From: Chitinophagaceae bacterium
GTDB taxonomy: Bacteria; Bacteroidota; Bacteroidia; Chitinophagales; Chitinophagaceae
NCBI GenBank assembly: GCA_947476485.1
Contig: CANJQU010000012.1
Location: forward strand, 1 to 64,000
Length of the DNA stretch: 64,000 bases
Direction: 5' to 3'
The notes under the pieces are model-generated. The model was not told the DNA's origin, made no database searches, and saw only the letters and a list, made by a program, of their open reading frames with translations. A program made the translations under genes and the position numbers. This document shows positions 18,970 to 26,309 of this stretch, piece by piece (position 1 is the first letter of the stretch; each line of letters begins with the position of its first letter).

Positions 18970-18989
18970 CCTGCCTGCCGGCAGGCAGG
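18970..18989. repeat. 20-bp CCTGCCTGCCGGCAGGCAGG palindrome
   Basis: A perfect 20-bp palindrome in non-coding DNA. Such palindromes are dispersed in many Bacteroidota genomes and produce spurious CLPAGRQ-like peptides in translation. A hairpin CCCGAT/ATCGGG lies just upstream near 18931-18949. Confidence 0.75.
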
Positions 18990-19322
18990 GAAAAGGCCAC
19001 TTTTTTTGAATCGCGTCCGCGCAAAAAAAGAAGCTCTGCGCTGCGGTTGTGGGGAATACAATTTGGCGCCGCAGCACGTGCGGCCCGATTCTGCTAAGAA
19101 ATATTGGGGGCGTGTTTTTTAAGAAGTCACCGGCTAGTTAATCATAAGCAAGATTAGAGAGCAGCATATAGTATAGTGTGTTTGTAATGAAGTTTCTTTT
19201 TGCTTAGGTGTAACTAATAACCGCCCTGATGGAGCATTTTGTATAGATGATATCAAGTTGGCAGTGTTTTTATATAGTAGCTGGTGTTGAGTATAGGTTC
19301 CAGAACACTCATGCCCGAAATC

Positions 19323-19787
19323 ATGAAAAATTTGCTTACCCGCAGTATCATCTCCATATCGCTTTCCCTGGCTGTTATTAGCAATTGCGCTGGCCAGGCT
19401 GTACCATTAGGTGCCGGCATCGACAGATACGCCGAATTTCACGTAATATCTGCCGTCCACAAGCCCGGCGGGTTGACAGAAGTAATTGAACGCGTTAAGC
19501 CCCTCAACGGTATGCTCGCTGATTTCAGGATACAGGTAATTAATACACGCAAGAGCCGGGGCCAGGTTGTTGATGGTTTTGAAAAGATCGGCTATTACCG
19601 CCGCAAGCTGATGTATGATTGCACCACAGAAGCATACTGCGTGTTGGAAGCTATCTACTACGACCTCTATGGCAACGAAATAGCATCAGACGATACACGC
19701 GGCACCACCAAATGGTTCAAAATACCCGAATCCACCATGCGCGAAAGAGAGTTTCTTAGGGCATGCAGTAAGGGGCCAGATAAATAA
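19323..19787 (+). CDS. Small exported protein, unknown function
   Basis: A 154-aa protein with a signal peptide (1-26; NLLTRSIISISLSLAVISNC then AGQ). The Cys-Ala-Gly-Gln junction could be read either as a lipobox or as a signal peptidase I site. The mature part is a mixed beta-rich domain with two Cys near residues 101 and 106 that may form a disulfide. I chose the ATG at 19323; a GTG at 19284 adds non-signal residues. No family recognised. It is followed by a good terminator and stands alone. Confidence 0.6.
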   Translation: MKNLLTRSIISISLSLAVISNCAGQAVPLGAGIDRYAEFHVISAVHKPGGLTEVIERVKPLNGMLADFRIQVINTRKSRGQVVDGFEKIGYYRRKLMYDCTTEAYCVLEAIYYDLYGNEIASDDTRGTTKWFKIPESTMREREFLRACSKGPDK

Positions 19788-20220
19788 GTTGGATAGGGAT
19801 AATTGATATTTGAGCACAGTTGTTTGAGATAGCGACTGTGCTTTTTTATTTTAACTGTGGATTGAAAATTCCAAACCATAGCATTCGGATTGCAAATCCG
19901 AAAGAGCGAGGTGGATTTAGGCGCACAACCGCAATCTGGAAATTGCTTTCCATTAGAGCGTAGTCGGAGACATACTGCGCACAATACAATTTTAAGCAAC
20001 TTTCCCTCCCCGATCCCCTTGATGCTCAATCAAAACCCCCGAATTAAAAATCGCAAAACTGAGCAATAATACCTAATAAGTATTATGTGCGTTTGCCACA
20101 GCGACCGCCAAACACAATGCCCGGCGGCGCTCAGCAATGACGTTCGGGCTGCTGCACTTTTTCCCAATTTCCCATCTTAAAACTATCTTTGTATATTACA
20201 TAGTAAACAACAATTGTAAT
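19788..20220. other. Intergenic region before the E1 gene
   Basis: 433 nt without a convincing gene. It holds the terminator at 19813-19847, a GGATTTGCAATCC-like stretch also seen in other intergenic regions, and a TATCTTTG -7 box at 20184-20191 for the E1 gene. Confidence 0.55.
19813..19847 (+). terminator. Rho-independent terminator
   Basis: An 8-bp stem AGCACAGT/ACTGTGCT (19813-19820 with 19835-19842) is followed by a T run up to 19847. It lies 25 nt after the stop of the small exported protein gene. Confidence 0.8.
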
Positions 20221-22617
20221 ATGCCGTTAACTGCCAATATATCTAAGTCTGCGAGGTTATCATTTGAAGAGTTTAAACAGGGGGTGCTGGATGACTACCG
20301 TATAGTGGTGGCGAGTCGTGAAGCGAGCCTTATAGGCCGCCGCGAGGTGCTGACAGGCAAGGCTAAGTTTGGCATTTTCGGGGATGGTAAAGAACTGGCG
20401 CAACTGGCTGCGGCAAAGTGTTTCAAGCCGGGCGACATACGCAGCGGCTACTACCGCGACCAGACGCTGATGTTTGCCACGGGCATGAGCGATATACAGA
20501 AGTTTTTCGCACAGCTCTATGCCGATATGAGTACGGAGAATGAGCCGTCATCGGCCGGGCGCATGATGAACGGCCACTACAGCACCCGCTGGCTGGATGA
20601 GCATGGCGACTGGAAAGACCTTACCACAGCGCCGCAAAGCAGCAGCGATATATCGCCCACGGCAGGGCAGATGGTGCGCGCGCTGGGCCTGGCCTATGCG
20701 TCGAAGCTATATCGCAATATAGAGACTCTGCAAACGGGTTTTGAGAAATTCACCGATAAGGGCAATGAAGTTATCTTCTGCACCATAGGCGATGCATCGA
20801 CATCGGAAGGGTTGTTTTGGGAGAGCGTGAATGCGGCGGGTGTGCTGCAGGTGCCGCTGGCGATATTCGTGTGGGACGATGGCTATGGTATATCGGTGCC
20901 GCGTAAGTACCAAACCACCAAGAACTCCATATCAGACGCACTTGCAGGTATGCAGTGGGACGATAAGAAGGGCGGCATAAACATATACACCGTAAAGGGC
21001 TGGGATTATGCCAGCCTTGTAGATACCATACAGGACGGCATCAACCGCGTGCGCGAAACGCAGATACCTGCTATATTCCATGTGCAGGAGGTGACGCAGC
21101 CACAGGGGCACTCCACATCGGGATCGCATGAGCGCTACAAGAGCAAGGAGCGGCTGGAGTGGGAGAAGGAGTGGGACTGCGTGGCCAAGATGCGCGAGTT
21201 TGTGCTGGACAACAAAATAGCTACTGAAGAAGAGATAGCGGCGATAGAAGAAGCGTCGCGGCAGGAAGCGCGCAGCGCCAAGCAGCGTGCGTGGGAGAAT
21301 TTCCTGGCGCCGATAAGGGAGCAGATAACACAGGCTACGCAGCTATGCAACCAGGCGGTGTACGAGGCAGGCAACAATGGCACAGCAATAGCAGCCATAG
21401 TGCAGGAGCTGAACGGTCTGAAAGAGCCGGTGCGCAAGGATGTGATGCAGTCGGTAAGCAAGGTGCTGCGCCTGACCCCGCATGGTGGCGAGGCTAAAAG
21501 AGCGCTCAGCAATTTCTATAAATACATAGCCGAAGATAACCGTGAGAAATTCTCATCGCACCTGCACTCTGAGAGCCGGCACAATGCTATGAAGGTGGCG
21601 GAGATACCGGCACAGTACAGCGCAGATTCGCAGACGCTGAATGGTTATGAGATACTAAATAAATTCTTTGACCACACCTTTGCCACCAACCCCGCAGTGG
21701 TGGCCTTTGGTGAGGACCTAGGCAAGATAGGAGACGTGAACCAGGGGTTTGCGGGCTTGCAGGATAAGTACGGATCGCTAAGGATAACCGATACCGGCAT
21801 CAGGGAGGCGACCATCATAGGGCAGGGTATTGGCCTTGCGATGCGTGGTCTGCGGCCCATAACAGAGATACAATACCTGGACTACCTGCTGTATGCGCTG
21901 CAGCCGCTGAGCGATGATGTGGCTACGCTGCAGTATCGCACACGTGGTGGGCAGAAGTGTCCTATAATAGTGCGCACCCGCGGTCACAGGCTGGAAGGTG
22001 TGTGGCACAGCGGATCGCCGATGGGTATGATCATCAACGCCATCAGGGGTATTTACCTCTGTGTGCCCCGCAATATGACGCAGGCGGCAGGCATGTATAA
22101 CACCCTGCTGAAAAGCGATGAGCCCGGACTGGTGATAGAGTGCCTGAACGGCTACCGGCTGAAGGAAAAGATGCCGGACAACCTGGCTACGTTTAACGTG
22201 CCCTTCGGTATACCAGAAGTGGTGCGCGAGGGAACTGATGTGACCATAGTATCCTACGGATCTACCCTGAGGGTGATAGATGATGCGATAAATACTTACT
22301 TAGCCCCTGAGGGAATAAGCTGCGAGGTGATAGATGTGCGCACCTTGCTGCCGTTTGATATCAATCATATGATCGTGGAGTCGCTGAAGAAGACGAACAG
22401 GATCGTGTTTATAGATGAGGATGTGCCGGGTGGTGCCAGCGCCTATATGTTCCAGCAGGTGATGGAGAAACAAGGTGGTTTCAGGTGGCTGGACGTGGCC
22501 CCAAGGACGATCACTGCGCAGGCACACAGGCCGGCATATGCTACCGATGGGGATTATTTCTCTAAGCCGAATGCTGAGGATATAGCGGCTGTGATCGGGG
22601 ATATGATGCGGGAGTAA
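20221..22617 (+). CDS. 2-oxoacid dehydrogenase E1 component, fused alpha and beta subunits
   Basis: Thiamine-diphosphate enzyme that decarboxylates a 2-oxoacid (branched-chain 2-oxoacids or pyruvate) and passes the acyl group to an E2 lipoyl domain. The 798-aa protein joins the alpha domain (about 15-420) to the beta domain (about 480-798), which are separate genes in many bacteria. The ThDP motif, canonically GDG-x26-NN, reads GDA at 190-192 and DD at 219-220, with the canonical 26-residue spacing. SGYYRDQT at 75-82 and GHSTSGSHERY fit the alpha family. AFGEDLGKIGDVNQGF and DVRTLLPFD fit the beta family. I chose the ATG at 20221, in agreement with the -7 box 29 nt upstream. E2 and E3 are not in the window. 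Which oxoacid is used cannot be told. Confidence 0.85.
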   Translation: MPLTANISKSARLSFEEFKQGVLDDYRIVVASREASLIGRREVLTGKAKFGIFGDGKELAQLAAAKCFKPGDIRSGYYRDQTLMFATGMSDIQKFFAQLYADMSTENEPSSAGRMMNGHYSTRWLDEHGDWKDLTTAPQSSSDISPTAGQMVRALGLAYASKLYRNIETLQTGFEKFTDKGNEVIFCTIGDASTSEGLFWESVNAAGVLQVPLAIFVWDDGYGISVPRKYQTTKNSISDALAGMQWDDKKGGINIYTVKGWDYASLVDTIQDGINRVRETQIPAIFHVQEVTQPQGHSTSGSHERYKSKERLEWEKEWDCVAKMREFVLDNKIATEEEIAAIEEASRQEARSAKQRAWENFLAPIREQITQATQLCNQAVYEAGNNGTAIAAIVQELNGLKEPVRKDVMQSVSKVLRLTPHGGEAKRALSNFYKYIAEDNREKFSSHLHSESRHNAMKVAEIPAQYSADSQTLNGYEILNKFFDHTFATNPAVVAFGEDLGKIGDVNQGFAGLQDKYGSLRITDTGIREATIIGQGIGLAMRGLRPITEIQYLDYLLYALQPLSDDVATLQYRTRGGQKCPIIVRTRGHRLEGVWHSGSPMGMIINAIRGIYLCVPRNMTQAAGMYNTLLKSDEPGLVIECLNGYRLKEKMPDNLATFNVPFGIPEVVREGTDVTIVSYGSTLRVIDDAINTYLAPEGISCEVIDVRTLLPFDINHMIVESLKKTNRIVFIDEDVPGGASAYMFQQVMEKQGGFRWLDVAPRTITAQAHRPAYATDGDYFSKPNAEDIAAVIGDMMRE

Positions 22618-22618
22618 C

Positions 22619-22676
22619 CTCACCCCGCAAGCTTTGCTCCTTCACTGGCGTGAACTCCTGAAGGAGAGGGTGAGGC
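22619..22676. repeat. Inverted-repeat element CCTCACCCC...GGGTGAGG
   Basis: The ends CCTCACCC and GGGTGAGG pair around a core containing GCTCCTTC and GAAGGAG, starting two bases after the E1 stop. A diverged copy lies at about 18163-18210, sharing CAAGCTT.GCTCCTTCGC and GCGTGAACTC. It may serve as a hairpin at the E1 3' end. Confidence 0.6.
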
Positions 22677-22725
22677 CGAATGAGTTGTGTCAATACAGAT
22701 TTGTTGCCTTTTTGAGCATCCCTGC

Positions 22726-22757
22726 AAAAAAAAATCCCGCCTGGAGGCCAGTGCGGG
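22726..22757 (-). terminator. Terminator of the micro-ORF array
   Basis: On the minus strand the hairpin CCCGC-a-CTGG/CCAG-GCGGG (22757-22736, CCT loop) is followed by A and nine T (22734-22726). It lies 63 nt after the stop codon of the last micro-ORF. Confidence 0.88.
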
Positions 22758-22820
22758 TAAGTTGGGTTGCCAATAAGGAGCAGTTACATATAGTTATCAA
22801 GTCGTTTTATCGGTTAGTAA

Positions 22821-22931
22821 TTAATGTGAAAATTGTAACGTGAATGCGCCTGGTGTTTGCTTTGCAGCAGTAGCTTGTCTCTTCTTCATATAGAGAACGA
22901 TGAACCGGGTAATGAATAAAATTGTTAGCAT
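22821..22931 (-). CDS. Micro-ORF A: 36-aa basic, hydrophobic-N-terminus peptide
   Basis: Last of three tandem micro-ORFs, 37 codons including TAA. The product starts MLTILFITRFIVLYM (a hydrophobic helix with one Arg at 9). KKRQATAAK and a C-terminal TLQF segment follow; no acidic residue is present. It shares 18 of 36 positions with both sister copies, including T3, I4, T8, R9, Y14, K17, R18, Q19, A20, K24, P27, T31 and L32. Conservation is stronger in protein than in DNA, which argues for translation. It could be a small membrane-associated peptide, toxin-like or regulatory. I do not recognise the family. It lies 28 nt after copy B. Confidence 0.7.
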   Translation of the reverse strand: MLTILFITRFIVLYMKKRQATAAKQTPGAFTLQFSH

Positions 22932-22959
22932 AACATTAGTTTTAGACATTAATTAATAA

Positions 22960-23070
22960 TTATTTTACATATTGTAACGTGTATTTATCCGGGGCAATTT
23001 TGGCGGCAATGGCTTGTCTTTTCCTGATATATAATAGAATGTAACGTGTGAGAATTGCGATCGTTATCAT
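22960..23070 (-). CDS. Micro-ORF B: 36-aa basic, hydrophobic-N-terminus peptide
   Basis: Middle copy, 37 codons including TAA. The product starts MITIAILTRYILLYI, continues RKRQAIAAK and ends YTLQYVK. Net charge is about +6, with one acidic residue (D28). It is 25/36 identical to copy C. Of those 25 identical residues, 14 are encoded by different synonymous codons, a strong sign of selection on the peptide. The ATG lies inside the dyad GTTAT-G-ATAAC, preceded by the conserved AAAACTAATGTT. Each copy starts exactly 139 nt from the next. No family recognised. Confidence 0.75.
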   Translation of the reverse strand: MITIAILTRYILLYIRKRQAIAAKIAPDKYTLQYVK

Positions 23071-23098
23071 AACATTAGTTTTTAGTTTCGGTTAATGA

Positions 23099-23209
23099 TT
23101 ATTTTGTATAATGTAGCGTGTAAGTAGCAGGAGCGAGTTTTGCAGCATTTGCTTGCCTCTTCTTGTTGTAGAGGATGATGAAGCGGGTGATGATTGCGAT
23201 CGTTATCAT
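23099..23209 (-). CDS. Micro-ORF C: 36-aa basic, hydrophobic-N-terminus peptide
   Basis: First copy in transcription order, 37 codons including TAA. The product starts MITIAIITRFIILYN, continues KKRQANAAK and ends YTLHYTK; net charge is about +6 with no acidic residue. A promoter-like sequence lies 121 nt upstream (23330-23361). A two-codon frame ATG-TTA-TGA overlaps the start (ATGTTATGA); it is shared by copy B and is a possible re-initiation arrangement. Tandem small hydrophobic peptides occur in type I toxin-antitoxin loci (Ldr, Ibs) of Enterobacteria, but no sequence similarity is claimed, and I see no antisense promoter inside the array. Confidence 0.75.
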   Translation of the reverse strand: MITIAIITRFIILYNKKRQANAAKLAPATYTLHYTK

Positions 23210-23329
23210 AACATTTGTTTTAGGGGTGTGAGATGATTTTGTTTAGGTATTTTTTATGTCTTTATTTTTTTGGCACGTTATTTGAATTTGTTATTTTGTG
23301 GTTATTGGTTTGTTGTTCGTTTGTTAATG

Positions 23330-23361
23330 TAAAGGTAAATAGATTTTTTCGACATTCACAA
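23330..23361 (-). promoter_or_regulatory. Candidate promoter of the micro-ORF array
   Basis: On the minus strand, TTG (23361-23359) and TACCTTTA (23337-23330) are separated by 21 nt. The -7 box differs from TAnnTTTG only in the last base. The predicted leader of about 110 nt is A-rich. Confidence 0.55.
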
Positions 23362-23444
23362 CTTATTAACCAAATATTTTTAAATATTTTTATTGCGCTT
23401 CTATTATTTTAATTATATGATAACCATTTTAGCCTGTTGAACTG

Positions 23445-24542
23445 ATGAAGAAAATAGGCATAGACGAGTTTCTGCAGCTCGCTAAAAGTTTCCCGATAAT
23501 AGATGTGAGAAGTCCCGGAGAGTATTGTCACGCGCACATTCCGGGAGGTTACAACATTCCGCTTTTTTCTGATGAAGAGCGCAAAATAGTGGGCACTATC
23601 TACAAACATCAGGGGAGGGAAGATGCAATAAAAATCGGGTTAGATTTTTTCGGAGTGAAAATGAAAAATATCGTGATAGAAGGTGAAAAAATCTCTGAAA
23701 ATCACAATTCATTAACAAGTGGTAGTAAAGAATCTGGAGAGATAAGCGGCAAAACGCTGCTAGTGCACTGCTGGCGTGGAGGTATGCGTAGCGCAGGCGT
23801 TGCGTGGCTGCTGGACCTGTACGGTTTCAACGTTTATGCGTTAAATGGTGGCTATAAAGCATATAGAAACTGGGTGTTACAGCAGTTTGAACGGTCATTC
23901 TCTTTTAAGATGCTGGGTGGATATACGGGTTCGGGGAAGACAGGGGTGCTTAAGGAGCTTGCAAAAAGCGGGCTGCCGGTAATTGACCTGGAAGGTATGG
24001 CACATCATAAAGGCTCGGCATTTGGGGCGTTAGGAGAATATCCGCAGCCGACCCAGGAAATGTTTGAGAACGAACTGGCCGCCAAGTTATATGAAGTATC
24101 TGAGGGCGCAACTCACGCTGAAATATGGCTGGAGGATGAAAGCCGGCGGATAGGGTCTGTAAATATACCGGGTGCATTGTGGGCGAGCATGAGAGTTGCG
24201 CCTTTGTATTTTTTAGATGTGCCGTTTGAGGAACGCCTGGACTATATTGTAGTGCAATATGGGAAATTTGAAAAGCAAGATTTATTGAACGCTATTACGC
24301 GCATACAAAAGAGGCTCGGCGGGCAGGGAGCTAAGGATGCGATGCGATATTTGAATGAAGGTGATGTGCGGGAGTGTTTCAGGATATTGCTGTGCTACTA
24401 CGATAAATTTTACTCTAAGGACATTGAGAACAGGGAGCAGGCCGAAGAGCCGGGTATGTCGCTAACTTCGGTATTTGCCATGAAGAAAATTATTTGTACA
24501 ACTGTGGATGCTGTGGGGAACAGCAGGCCACTAAAGGATTAG
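23445..24542 (+). CDS. mnmH: tRNA 2-selenouridine synthase
   Basis: Converts 2-thiouridine at the wobble position of Lys, Glu and Gln tRNAs to 2-selenouridine by way of a geranylated intermediate, using selenophosphate. The 365-aa protein has an N-terminal rhodanese domain (IIDVRSPGEYCHAHIPGGYN, about 18-37) with the active-site loop HCWRGGMRS carrying Cys109. A P-loop domain follows (GGYTGSGKTG, 158-167). The selD gene starts 12 nt downstream, so substrate supply and use are coupled. The assignment is secure. A stretch of about 30 residues after KNIVIEG in the rhodanese domain is polar and loop-like. Confidence 0.93.
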   Translation: MKKIGIDEFLQLAKSFPIIDVRSPGEYCHAHIPGGYNIPLFSDEERKIVGTIYKHQGREDAIKIGLDFFGVKMKNIVIEGEKISENHNSLTSGSKESGEISGKTLLVHCWRGGMRSAGVAWLLDLYGFNVYALNGGYKAYRNWVLQQFERSFSFKMLGGYTGSGKTGVLKELAKSGLPVIDLEGMAHHKGSAFGALGEYPQPTQEMFENELAAKLYEVSEGATHAEIWLEDESRRIGSVNIPGALWASMRVAPLYFLDVPFEERLDYIVVQYGKFEKQDLLNAITRIQKRLGGQGAKDAMRYLNEGDVRECFRILLCYYDKFYSKDIENREQAEEPGMSLTSVFAMKKIICTTVDAVGNSRPLKD

Positions 24543-24554
24543 AAATACTGTATC

Positions 24555-25622
24555 ATGGAATTAGAGAACAGTGAGATAAAGCTGACCCAGTATTCCCGTG
24601 GGGCGGGTTGTGGTTGCAAGATAGCGCCGGCAACGCTGGAGGAAATATTGAAGACAGAAGTTGCCCAGCCGCTGGATAGCACGTTGCTGGTGGGCAATAG
24701 TACGAACGATGATGCCGCAGCCTATGACCTGGGCGATGGCATGGCGCTGATATCTACTACCGACTTTTTTATGCCGATCGTTGATGATGCGTATGATTTC
24801 GGGCGGATAGCGGCTGCAAATGCGATAAGCGATGTTTATGCGATGGGTGGCAGACCGATAATGGCTGTTGCAATACTGGGTTGGCCGGTTGAGAAGCTGC
24901 CGGTGGCATTGGCGCAGCGGGTGCTGGAGGGTGCGAGGGCAATTTGTGCAGAAGCAGGCATACCGTTAGCGGGAGGGCATAGTATAGACAGCGCTGAGCC
25001 GATGTTCGGGCTGGCGGTGAATGGACTTTGCGCGATCGCTAATCTGAAGAGGAACAGCACTGCAAAAGAAGGTGATCTTTTATTTCTCACGAAGCCATTG
25101 GGTAGCGGCATATTGGCAACGGCGCAGAAAAGAGGTGTACTTAAAGAAGAACACAGAATAGCGCTGATAGAGCAACTGACGCGAATAAATAAACTGGGGG
25201 AAGCGCTTGGCAGGATCAAAGGTGTAACGGCGATGACAGATGTGACCGGGTTTGGACTGGCGGGGCATCTGATAGAAATGGCGGAAGGTGCAGGTTTGTC
25301 TGCAGAGGTCTACTATTCGCAGCTACCGGTAATGGAAGGCGTGAAGGAATACCTGGCTCAAAGAATAGTCCCGGATGCTACATACCGCAACTGGAATGGA
25401 TATAGCAGCAAGATATTTTTTGATGCGGGGGTTGATGTGATGGAGGCGTTTAGTTTGCTGCCTGATCCGCAGACGAATGGCGGATTGCTTGTGGCTGTAA
25501 GTGAGGATGCGAAAGAGGAGCTGGTTGGACTGCTCGCTGAGCATAACTTTCTTTCATCGTTCCTTTTGCCGGTTGGCAGGATGGTGAAGCGCGAAGAGAA
25601 AGTGATTTTGGTTAAGAAATAG
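24555..25622 (+). CDS. selD: Selenide, water dikinase
   Basis: Makes selenophosphate from selenide and ATP. The 355-aa protein starts with the glycine-rich catalytic loop GAGCGCK (Cys19, Cys21, Lys22), matching E. coli Cys17/Cys19/Lys20. The first Cys is Cys, not selenocysteine. NSTNDDAAAYDLGDGMALISTTDFF and FGRIAAANAISDVYAMGG give the metal and ATP sites; MTDVTGFGLAGH follows. The window has no selA, selB or tRNA-Sec. The pairing with mnmH suggests selenium is used here for tRNA selenouridine, but Sec genes could lie elsewhere. Confidence 0.94.
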   Translation: MELENSEIKLTQYSRGAGCGCKIAPATLEEILKTEVAQPLDSTLLVGNSTNDDAAAYDLGDGMALISTTDFFMPIVDDAYDFGRIAAANAISDVYAMGGRPIMAVAILGWPVEKLPVALAQRVLEGARAICAEAGIPLAGGHSIDSAEPMFGLAVNGLCAIANLKRNSTAKEGDLLFLTKPLGSGILATAQKRGVLKEEHRIALIEQLTRINKLGEALGRIKGVTAMTDVTGFGLAGHLIEMAEGAGLSAEVYYSQLPVMEGVKEYLAQRIVPDATYRNWNGYSSKIFFDAGVDVMEAFSLLPDPQTNGGLLVAVSEDAKEELVGLLAEHNFLSSFLLPVGRMVKREEKVILVKK

Positions 25623-25685
25623 TGTTTTTGTTTTTAAATTTGTAGTCGGTTTAATCATCAACATATTCATCCAAATAGATTGTTC

Positions 25686-26309
25686 ATGGCCAGTTACGAT
25701 CCGAGAATAGATACCTACCTGGAGAAAGTAGCAGACTTTGCCAAGCCGATCATGATACACTTACGTGAGTTGGTGCATGCCGCCTGTCCGGATGTGGAGG
25801 AGACGTGGAAGTGGAGTTTTCCGCACTTTATGTACAATGGCGAGATATTGTGCAGTATGGCGGCATTTAAAGAACATGCGGTGTTTGGTTTCTGGAAGGC
25901 GGCCTTACTTGCCGATACGGACAATGTGCTCTCCATAAAAGACAGGGAAAGCATGGGGCACCTGGGCAAGCTTCGAAGCCTGAAGGATCTGCCAAAAGAT
26001 ACTGTGCTGAAAAAGTATATAAAGTCAGCCATGAAGCTGAACGAAGCGGGTGTGAAGCTGCCTCCCAAAAAGAAGCCGACTGACAAGGATAAGGAGGGGC
26101 TGAAGGCTCCGGATTATCTTGCAAAAATGCTGAAGAAAAATAAGGCCGCGGAAAAGGTATTTAATGACTTCAGCTATTCTAACAAGAAGGAGTATATAGA
26201 ATGGTTTGAAGAAGCAAAAACAGATGCTACACGCGAAAAGCGACTTGCTCAGGGCATAGCATGGATGGCGGAGGGCAAAAGCAGGCATTGGAAGTATAAG
26301 AACTGCTAA
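25686..26309 (+). CDS. DUF1801/YdeI-like (OmdA-type) protein
   Basis: A 207-aa soluble protein with two parts. Residues about 15-115 form a DUF1801-like domain (HLRELVHAACPDVEETWKWS, FPHFMYNGEILCSMAAFKEH). Residues about 130-200 form the YdeI/OmpD-associated helical segment (PDYLAKMLKKNKAAEKVFND, FSYSNKKEYIEWFEEAKTDA). Proteins of this type have been linked with bacteriocin protection and stress in enterobacteria, but function here is unknown. I chose the ATG at 25686 rather than a TTG two codons earlier. A TAAATTTG -7 box lies about 45 nt upstream. The 3' end overlaps the convergent membrane gene by 4 nt. Confidence 0.75.
   Translation: MASYDPRIDTYLEKVADFAKPIMIHLRELVHAACPDVEETWKWSFPHFMYNGEILCSMAAFKEHAVFGFWKAALLADTDNVLSIKDRESMGHLGKLRSLKDLPKDTVLKKYIKSAMKLNEAGVKLPPKKKPTDKDKEGLKAPDYLAKMLKKNKAAEKVFNDFSYSNKKEYIEWFEEAKTDATREKRLAQGIAWMAEGKSRHWKYKNC

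Larger units (their letters stand above)
18036..19322. other. Gene-poor, repeat-rich intergenic region
   Basis: About 1.29 kb with no convincing gene. It contains the -7 box of the aldolase gene, a GAACTC-type inverted repeat at about 18163-18210 that recurs at 22619-22676, TATCACA direct repeats at 18549-18580, and a 20-bp palindrome at 18970-18989. A short open frame around 18837-19097 is built from the palindrome and A-rich runs. The stretch looks like decayed or repeat-inserted DNA. Confidence 0.6.
22821..23223 (-). repeat. Tandem array, three units of 139 bp
   Basis: The start codons at 23209, 23070 and 22931 are exactly 139 nt apart: 111 nt coding plus a 28-nt spacer. The best conserved nucleotides cover the translation start (23 identical bases around the ATG in copies B and C) and AAAAC(T/A)AATGTT before it. 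The coding parts have diverged mainly at third codon positions. Confidence 0.85.

Noticed and set aside
18837-19097. Open frame over the 20-bp palindrome
   Set aside because: The translation is made of palindrome-derived CLPAGR-like peptides and A-run lysines; repeat DNA, not a gene.
22821-23209. Reading the 139-bp tandem unit as a non-coding repeat or CRISPR-like array
   Set aside because: Differences fall at synonymous codon positions and each unit keeps a full 36-codon frame; there are no short identical repeats with unique spacers.
22821-23209. Antisense RNA promoter inside the micro-ORF array, as in type I toxin-antitoxin loci
   Set aside because: No TAnnTTTG box on the plus strand inside the array; a type I toxin role stays a guess.
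24555-24625. Selenocysteine at the SelD active site
   Set aside because: The codon at the position is for cysteine (GAGCGCK); no in-frame UGA is present.
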